The position numbers and the translations under genes were made by a program. Positions 63,803-64,000 of a DNA stretch of 64,000 nucleotides are shown here, piece after piece (the stretch's first letter is position 1; every line of letters begins with the position of its first letter). Source of the stretch: Chroococcidiopsis sp. TS-821 (lineage in GTDB: Bacteria; Cyanobacteriota; Cyanobacteriia; Cyanobacteriales; Chroococcidiopsidaceae); NCBI RefSeq assembly GCF_002939305.1, contig NZ_MVDI01000001.1:248001-312000 (forward strand), given 5' to 3'. Under the pieces are notes generated by a model. It was given only the letters and a program-made list of their open reading frames with translations. It searched no databases and was not told the origin of the DNA.

Positions 63803-64000
63803 AAACTAAGCTTAAACATACGATGATAGATCTAAAAGTAACGGATTGCCGAACTAACAACAAGGGTATATAGGTATGCGGGAATGCGATCGTGCTTAAA
63901 TTAATTGAGTATAAATTTGTACTTGAGTCAACGGCACAGAGGGTACAGTTTTATTTCTTACAGTAGTAGTGAAAAGACGTAAGATTACTCCAAAGTTAAA
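63803..64000. other. Right edge of window, no gene seen
   Basis: AT-rich, with no convincing coding frame on either strand up to the edge. Confidence 0.4.

Overview
The window looks like a cyanobacterial chromosome segment. The octamer GCGATCGC (HIP1) is scattered through nearly every gene. The gene content is photosynthetic: psbX, ndhD of the NDH-1 complex, Ycf66, a cyAbrB regulator, menD (phylloquinone) and cobalamin genes. Short tandem heptamer repeats in the spacers are typical of large-genome cyanobacteria of the Nostoc/Chroococcidiopsis kind. I cannot name the species; a desiccation-tolerant coccoid or filamentous form would fit the trehalose-type locus.

Layout. 1-8.3 kb: the end of tyrA, an HtrA-type protease, two tiny genes, a frameshifted aminotransferase, a ChrB-N protein, a CaCA antiporter, thrB and a methyltransferase remnant. 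8.5-15.9 kb: ndhD, a dienelactone-hydrolase-like protein, YqaE/Pmp3, SUI1, trpB, menD, folB and a Rieske protein. 15.9-22 kb: a complete carbohydrate ABC importer (binding protein, two permeases, ATPase) running into a GH37 trehalase. 22.5-28.2 kb: a broken phosphotransferase and a four-gene amino-acid ABC importer of the NatFGH type. 28.4-42.4 kb: housekeeping genes (ffh, tRNA-Leu, accC, psbX, ycf66, sdhB, cyAbrB, a CPBP protease, two cobalamin genes, holA) and two tandem half-size TolB-like proteins. 43-51 kb: PhoX phosphatase, an ABC exporter, hisG, a response regulator and an acyltransferase. 51.5-57 kb, minus strand: an arsenic locus reading arsR, PstS-like binding protein, ACR3, arsH, arsC, FAD-dependent disulfide reductase. 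58.3-63.3 kb: an iron/siderophore uptake locus reading AraC regulator, TonB receptor, binding lipoprotein, DUF1636 protein. A thioesterase closes the window.

How the parts work together. Two importers feed sugar and amino acids into the cell, and the trehalase is the obvious sink for the sugar. The arsenic locus pairs an ArsR repressor with a perfect 19-bp palindrome that overlaps a TTGACA hexamer just upstream of the PstS-like gene. The iron locus has two near-identical elements 22 bp apart, at the end of the AraC gene and upstream of the receptor. PhoX has a two-unit PHO-box-like element upstream.

The most unusual features are in the repeats. Heptamer repeats lie in many spacers and have also entered coding sequence in menD, in the linker of the ABC exporter and at the 3' end of the CPBP protease gene. 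A two-hairpin interspersed repeat occurs twice in opposite orientations. I found no CRISPR array, transposase, prophage or rRNA. Nothing is clearly a wholly new system; the best candidates for new biology are the arsenic locus with its phosphate-type binding protein, the split TolB pair and the unassigned 29-residue membrane peptide.
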